Positions 6,012-9,245 of a DNA stretch of 9,245 bases are shown piece after piece. Source of the stretch: Rhodospirillales bacterium (lineage in GTDB: Bacteria; Pseudomonadota; Alphaproteobacteria; Rhodospirillales; Defluviicoccaceae); assembly GCA_026125865.1 (NCBI GenBank), contig JAHCKI010000075.1, positions 1 to 9,245 on the forward strand. The letters run 5' to 3'. Position 1 is the stretch's first letter; each line of letters starts with the position of its first letter. Made by a program: the position numbers and the translations under genes. The notes under the pieces were generated by a model, which did not search any database, was not told where the DNA came from, and worked only from the letters and a program-made list of their open reading frames with translations.

Positions 6012-7271
6012 TCATTGTTTTAGAACCGCACCCACCAGATAAAGAGAACCAAAAATCAATACCCGCGCCGGTTCGTTGCGGCCATGTCCAAAGAGCGACG
6101 ATAGCGCCTCACGGATTCCTGCAGCGGGTTCTGCATTCAATCCGACCGACCGAGCCGCGTTCGCCGCTTCCTCCGCGCTTAGGCTGTTGAGTTCGCCGGG
6201 GATCGTCACGGTGACGAATTCGCCCGTGCACCAAGGCGCGATGGCGCGGAGAAAGCCGTCGACATCCTTGTTGCGCAACATGCCGAATACGAGGTGCAGA
6301 GGGCGATCGCGCCAGTAGCGGATTTCGTTGGCGATGGCGTCCGCCGCCGCCGGATTGTGGCCGCCGTCGATCCAAAGTTCCCAGTCATCGGGGAGTAGAT
6401 CCGTCAGCGTTCTCCGGCCGAGACGCTGTAGGCGTCCCGGCCAGTGAACGCTGCGCATGCCATGGGCGAGGGCGTCCACATCAAGGCGAATTCCGGGAAA
6501 CCTGGCGATGCAGGCAAGCGCCACCCCCACATTGCTCACCTGAAAGGCGCCGGCAAGGGCGGGCGGCGGTAAGCACAGCGACAAATCACCGTCCTCGAAC
6601 ACAATGCCGTCCGTGCGGCGTTCGGCCGTCCATGTTTCCCCTTCGCAGAACAAGGGCGCCTCCAACGATGCCGCTCGCGCCCTGACGACGGATGCGGCGT
6701 CCGGATGCTGCGCGGCCGAAACGCAGGCGACTCCCGGCTTCAGGATGCCGGCCTTTTCACCGGCAATGGCGTTCAGCGTGTCGCCAAGGAACGATTGATG
6801 ATCGAGGCTGATGGGTGTCAAAGCGGTCAGCAACGGCCGCTCGATGACATTGGTTGCGTCGAGACGCCCACCGAGACCGGTTTCGAGAAGCGTCACGTCG
6901 GCGGGAGTGCGGGCGAAGGCGAGGAAAGCGGCGGCGGTGGTGATCTCGAAGAAGGTGATGGGCTCACCCGCGTTGCGCCGTTCGCATTCGGTGAGCACAT
7001 CGATGAGCATGTCGTCGTCGATCTCGCGGCCCGCCAAGACAATTCGTTCGTGAAAACGGACAAGATGGGGAGATGTGAAAACATTAACCCGCAGCCCATG
7101 CGCCTCAAGGAAGGCGCGGAGGAAAGCAACCACTGACCCCTTGCCGTTTGTTCCCGCCACGTGAATGACGTTCGGGAGGGTGCGTGCAGGGTTGCCAAGG
7201 GCGTCAAGGAGCCGTTGCACCCGCCCCAGGGAAAGGTCGATGACCTTGGGGTGCAGCCGGCCCAGCCGCAA
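6012..7271 (-). CDS. folC: Bifunctional folylpolyglutamate synthase / dihydrofolate synthase
   Basis: FolC, a Mur-ligase-like ATP enzyme that adds glutamate to dihydropteroate and then to tetrahydrofolates, making dihydrofolate and the polyglutamate tails that retain folates in the cell. Seen are the P-loop HVAGTNGKGS (37-46), the SPHLVRFHERI loop, the FFEITTAAAFLAFA helix, LLETGLGGRLDATN, ISLDHQSFLGDTLNAIAGEKAGI, and the C-terminal DGGHNPAA. The length from the nearest conventional start (TTG, 7271-7269) is 419 aa, and the stop is TGA at 6014-6012. No in-frame ATG or GTG exists near the 5' end. The family-like residues DSILLRLGRLHPKVIDLS continue upstream of the TTG, so a start at CTG 7313-7311, overlapping the accD-like stop and preceded by GGGAG, is plausible and would give 433 aa. 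It is the last gene of the leftward trpB-trpA-accD-folC unit. Confidence 0.94.
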   Translation of the reverse strand: MRLGRLHPKVIDLSLGRVQRLLDALGNPARTLPNVIHVAGTNGKGSVVAFLRAFLEAHGLRVNVFTSPHLVRFHERIVLAGREIDDDMLIDVLTECERRNAGEPITFFEITTAAAFLAFARTPADVTLLETGLGGRLDATNVIERPLLTALTPISLDHQSFLGDTLNAIAGEKAGILKPGVACVSAAQHPDAASVVRARAASLEAPLFCEGETWTAERRTDGIVFEDGDLSLCLPPPALAGAFQVSNVGVALACIARFPGIRLDVDALAHGMRSVHWPGRLQRLGRRTLTDLLPDDWELWIDGGHNPAAADAIANEIRYWRDRPLHLVFGMLRNKDVDGFLRAIAPWCTGEFVTVTIPGELNSLSAEEAANAARSVGLNAEPAAGIREALSSLFGHGRNEPARVLIFGSLYLVGAVLKQ

Positions 7272-7309
7272 TAGAATGGAGTCGCTGGCGTTGTCGGTGA
7301 CCGTTGGTA

Positions 7310-8224
7310 TCAGCCTTGCGCTCCCGCGCTGGCATCGCCGTGCAGCGGTAGAACTTCGGCCGACGGGCCCGGATGTTTCAACAGACCGATGAGGTTGGCG
7401 AGGGTTCGGTGCAATTCCCGTCGATGGACAACGATATCGGCGTACGCGTTTTCGAGCCCGCGGTTCTGCGATTCTTCTGATTGCTTGGCGTCATCGGTTT
7501 CGTCGACTTGTTCCGATTGCGCGGGCGGTGTGACTTTGACGCCGATCGCCCCCGGCTCGGCGATGACGATATGGGCGGACTGAACGAAGAAAGACGCAAT
7601 CTCCTTGGACGTGGGGCTGGCGAGGACGACAATGTAGGGCAATTTCCGTTCGCGAACCTGATTGATCGCAACCATGATCCGGATGGGCTGCATCAATGCG
7701 TGCGCGCCCTCCCGGAGGCGGATGCCACTGGACGACACGACAACGACAAGGGCCGATTCCTGAACGATCGCGAGGCGGGCAGCGGTAATCAGTCCCTCGC
7801 CAACGGCGGTACCGATGGAACCATCCATGAATTCGGGGTTCAGCGCTGCCACCACAACGGTCTCGTCGGCGATGGGACCGTGACACACCACCAGGGCCTC
7901 GGTCTGTCCGGTAGCCGCCTGCGCCTCCTTGATGCGGTCGGTGTATCGCCTGAGATCGCGAAACCGCAGTGGATCGACGGGAACCTTCGGAAGGTCGATG
8001 GCGTGGTAGTCTTCGTCGCCGAAGATGAGAGCGAGGCGTTCGGCCGCGTTCATGGGCATGTGGTGGTCGCACGCCGGGCAGATACGCAGGGCGTCGATCC
8101 AAGCGTCTGTTCCGGTTTGGCGGCCACAGCGCGGGCATGAGAGCCAGTCATCCTCGGTCTTTTCACGCGGTGAACCGACGAAGTCGCGGAGCTTGGGGCT
8201 GACAATGTCGCTGAGCCACCTCAT
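7310..8224 (-). CDS. accD: AccD-like protein with a degenerate carboxyltransferase site
   Basis: Homologue of the beta subunit of acetyl-CoA carboxylase carboxyltransferase, which moves CO2 from carboxybiotin to acetyl-CoA. It has 304 aa, a normal length, and sits in the usual locus between trpA and folC. The N-terminal zinc ribbon is complete: Cys30, Cys33, Cys49, Cys52 with DHHM after the last. The scaffold KFRD/RYxDR is recognisable as LRFRDLRRYTDRIKEAQ (86-102). The active site is not: the family FMGGS is FMDGS (132-136), SGGAR is SSGIR (165-169), and PTTGGV is PTSKEI (204-209), aligned without gaps. The conserved GFAGPRVIEQ...EGFQ segment is replaced by an acidic, Gln/Ser-rich stretch (about 230-255), after which homology resumes at ADIVVHR (262-268). 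The frame is intact, so this is not a simple pseudogene. The start overlaps trpA (ATGA) with GAGG upstream. Carboxylase activity is doubtful; a real accD may lie elsewhere. Confidence 0.85.
   Translation of the reverse strand: MRWLSDIVSPKLRDFVGSPREKTEDDWLSCPRCGRQTGTDAWIDALRICPACDHHMPMNAAERLALIFGDEDYHAIDLPKVPVDPLRFRDLRRYTDRIKEAQAATGQTEALVVCHGPIADETVVVAALNPEFMDGSIGTAVGEGLITAARLAIVQESALVVVVSSSGIRLREGAHALMQPIRIMVAINQVRERKLPYIVVLASPTSKEIASFFVQSAHIVIAEPGAIGVKVTPPAQSEQVDETDDAKQSEESQNRGLENAYADIVVHRRELHRTLANLIGLLKHPGPSAEVLPLHGDASAGAQG
7321..7325 (-). promoter_or_regulatory. Candidate ribosome-binding site for a non-ATG folC start
   Basis: On the minus strand GGGAG (7325-7321) lies seven bases before CTG 7313-7311, whose last two bases are the first two of the TGA stop of the upstream gene. 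Nothing comparable precedes TTG 7271. The arrangement imitates the ATGA and GTGA overlaps elsewhere in this unit, with CTG in place of ATG. Confidence 0.45.
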
Positions 8225-9099
8225 GAAAGCACCTCGGTGGAGGAGGGCGTTTGGGTAGCCGGTGGCGAGCGCAATCCCTCCGCCAGGTCGCGCACGAACG
8301 AAAGCGCAGCCGTGACCGTTGTCGCCGTCGCGGCACCCGAATCGGTCAAGGTATCGGCGATTTGATTGACCAACGCCGAGCCGACGACGGCGGCGTCGGC
8401 GATTGCGCCGATCTCGGCGGTTTGATCGCGTGTCTTGATGCCGAAGCCGACGGCGACCGGAAGCCGTGTGTGTTGTCTGATCCGGGCAAGGGCGGCGCCG
8501 ATATCCGTTGCGGTGGCGGAGGCGGTGCCGGTGATGCCGGTGATCGATACGTAGTAGACGAAGCCGCTGGCGTGACCGAGAACGATCGGCAGGCGATCGT
8601 CCCCAGTGGTCGGTGCGACCAAGAGAATGATGTCGATGCCGGCGGCCTTGGCCGGTCGGCGCAGTTCCTCGTCTTCCTCCGGCGGCAAATCCACGATGAT
8701 GAGCCCGTCGACACCTGCGGCCTTGGCGTCGGCGATGAAGCGCTCCGGCCCGTACACATAGATGGGGTTGTAGTACCCCATCAAAATCAGCGGCGTATCG
8801 CGGTCTTGGCGGCGAAAATCGCTCACCATCGCGAGTGTCTTGACGATGGTCTGGCCCGCTTTCAGTGCCCGTTGCGACGCCGCTTGGATGGCGGGGCCGT
8901 CCGCCATGGGATCGCTGAACGGCATGCCCAGTTCGATGAAATCGGCGCCGGCAGCCGGCAGGCCGCCGAGAATGCGCATCGACGTATCCGCGTCCGGATC
9001 GCCGGCCGTGATGAAGGTAACCAGTCCGCCGCGCCCCTCGCGCCGCAGCGCCGCGAAACGGCGGGCGATGCGGTTTTCTGTCTTTATCTGGCCGGTCAC
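8221..9099 (-). CDS. trpA: Tryptophan synthase alpha chain
   Basis: Tryptophan synthase alpha subunit, which cleaves indole-3-glycerol phosphate to indole and glyceraldehyde-3-phosphate and passes indole through a tunnel to TrpB. It has 292 aa. The catalytic residues are Glu56 in FIELGMPFSDP and Asp67 in MADGPAIQ, equivalent to Glu49 and Asp60 of the enterobacterial enzyme. GYYNPIYVYG, GLIIVDLPPEED, YYVSITGITG and the phosphate-binding GFGIKT and VVGSALV loops are all present. Start chosen at GTG 9099-9097: it gives the expected N-terminus MTGQIKTENRIARRF, has GGAG seven bases upstream, and overlaps the trpB stop as GTGA. A longer reading from ATG 9156 would add 19 Arg-rich residues lying inside trpB and is unlikely. 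Its stop overlaps the accD-like start by four bases. Confidence 0.95.
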   Translation of the reverse strand: MTGQIKTENRIARRFAALRREGRGGLVTFITAGDPDADTSMRILGGLPAAGADFIELGMPFSDPMADGPAIQAASQRALKAGQTIVKTLAMVSDFRRQDRDTPLILMGYYNPIYVYGPERFIADAKAAGVDGLIIVDLPPEEDEELRRPAKAAGIDIILLVAPTTGDDRLPIVLGHASGFVYYVSITGITGTASATATDIGAALARIRQHTRLPVAVGFGIKTRDQTAEIGAIADAAVVGSALVNQIADTLTDSGAATATTVTAALSFVRDLAEGLRSPPATQTPSSTEVLS

Positions 9100-9245
9100 A
9101 GCGTCACTCCGAGGTCCTTGGCGACGGCGAACACATCCTTGTCGCCGCGGCCGCACATGTTCATGACAATGAGGTGATCACGGGGAAGATCGCCGGCAAT
9201 GCGGGCCACATGGGACAGTGCGTGCGCCGGTTCCAGAGCCGGGAT
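9096..9245 (-). CDS. trpB: Tryptophan synthase beta chain, C-terminal 49 residues (5' end outside window)
   Basis: C-terminal end of TrpB, the pyridoxal-phosphate enzyme that joins indole and serine to make tryptophan. The frame enters from the right edge as IPALEPAHALSHVARIAGDL and ends with the signature GRGDKDVFAVAKDLGV before TGA 9098-9096. EPAHAL and GRGDKD are diagnostic. The residue before GRGDKD is Cys; in the enterobacterial enzyme it is a Ser that contacts the PLP ring nitrogen. Cys at this site is, from memory, common in related bacteria. The stop overlaps the trpA GTG start, so the two subunits are probably translationally coupled. Confidence 0.95.
   Translation of the reverse strand: MPALEPAHALSHVARIAGDLPRDHLIVMNMCGRGDKDVFAVAKDLGVTL

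Noticed and set aside
7601..7735. Frameshift as the cause of the lost AccD motifs
   Set aside because: The region between SSGIR and IAEPGA aligns residue for residue with normal AccD, with conserved residues between the altered ones, so no shift of frame occurs there.
7481..8140. 219-codon open frame on the plus strand across the accD-like gene
   Set aside because: The minus-strand reading gives a zinc ribbon and AccD scaffold and overlaps its neighbours properly; the plus-strand reading gives nothing recognisable.
9100..9156. Longer trpA start at ATG 9156
   Set aside because: The extra 19 residues are Arg-rich, lie wholly inside trpB, and do not match TrpA N-termini; GTG 9099 with GGAG and the GTGA overlap fits better.
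8251..9177. 308-codon open frame on the plus strand across trpA
   Set aside because: Antisense shadow of a clear TrpA; its translation is Arg/Asp/Gly-rich without any known motif.

Overview
The window looks like a chromosomal housekeeping region of an alphaproteobacterium, most likely of the Rhodospirillales type. Three things point there: a DUF4167 gene, which is almost confined to Alphaproteobacteria, directly after prmC; the alphaproteobacterial order trpB-trpA-accD-folC; and the residue patterns of IspG, TrpA and thioredoxin. The DNA is GC-rich, genes are closely packed, and most junctions are 4-base stop/start overlaps. No mobile element, CRISPR array, tRNA or rRNA was seen.

Left block (+ strand, 1-4902): the 3' end of ispG, then hisS, a glutamyl-tRNA reductase (GluTR) homologue (hemA), prfA and prmC, evidently one transcription unit. 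It joins isoprenoid synthesis, histidyl-tRNA charging, a putative tetrapyrrole/tRNA gene, translation termination, and the methylation of the release factor encoded next door. hemA-prfA-prmC is the enterobacterial arrangement. It is notable here because Alphaproteobacteria normally make 5-aminolevulinate with ALA synthase, and because this HemA is altered at several family-conserved positions.

Middle (4903-6011): a leader of 186 bases, the DUF4167 gene, then trxA with its own plausible sigma-70 promoter and a leader carrying two small dyads. A near-perfect 22-bp stem fills the gap between trxA and the convergent folC.

Right block (- strand, read from 9245 down to 6012): the 3' end of trpB, then trpA, an AccD-like gene and folC, all overlapping or nearly so. 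TrpA and TrpB are the two subunits of tryptophan synthase, and FolC makes folylpolyglutamate. The gene in the accD position is the most striking item. It keeps the AccD scaffold and all four zinc-ribbon cysteines but has lost all three Gly-Gly motifs of the carboxyltransferase site and the conserved C-terminal substrate-binding segment, with no sign of a frameshift. It looks like a pseudoenzyme in the classical accD locus. Together with the unusual HemA, it is the best candidate here for undescribed biology.
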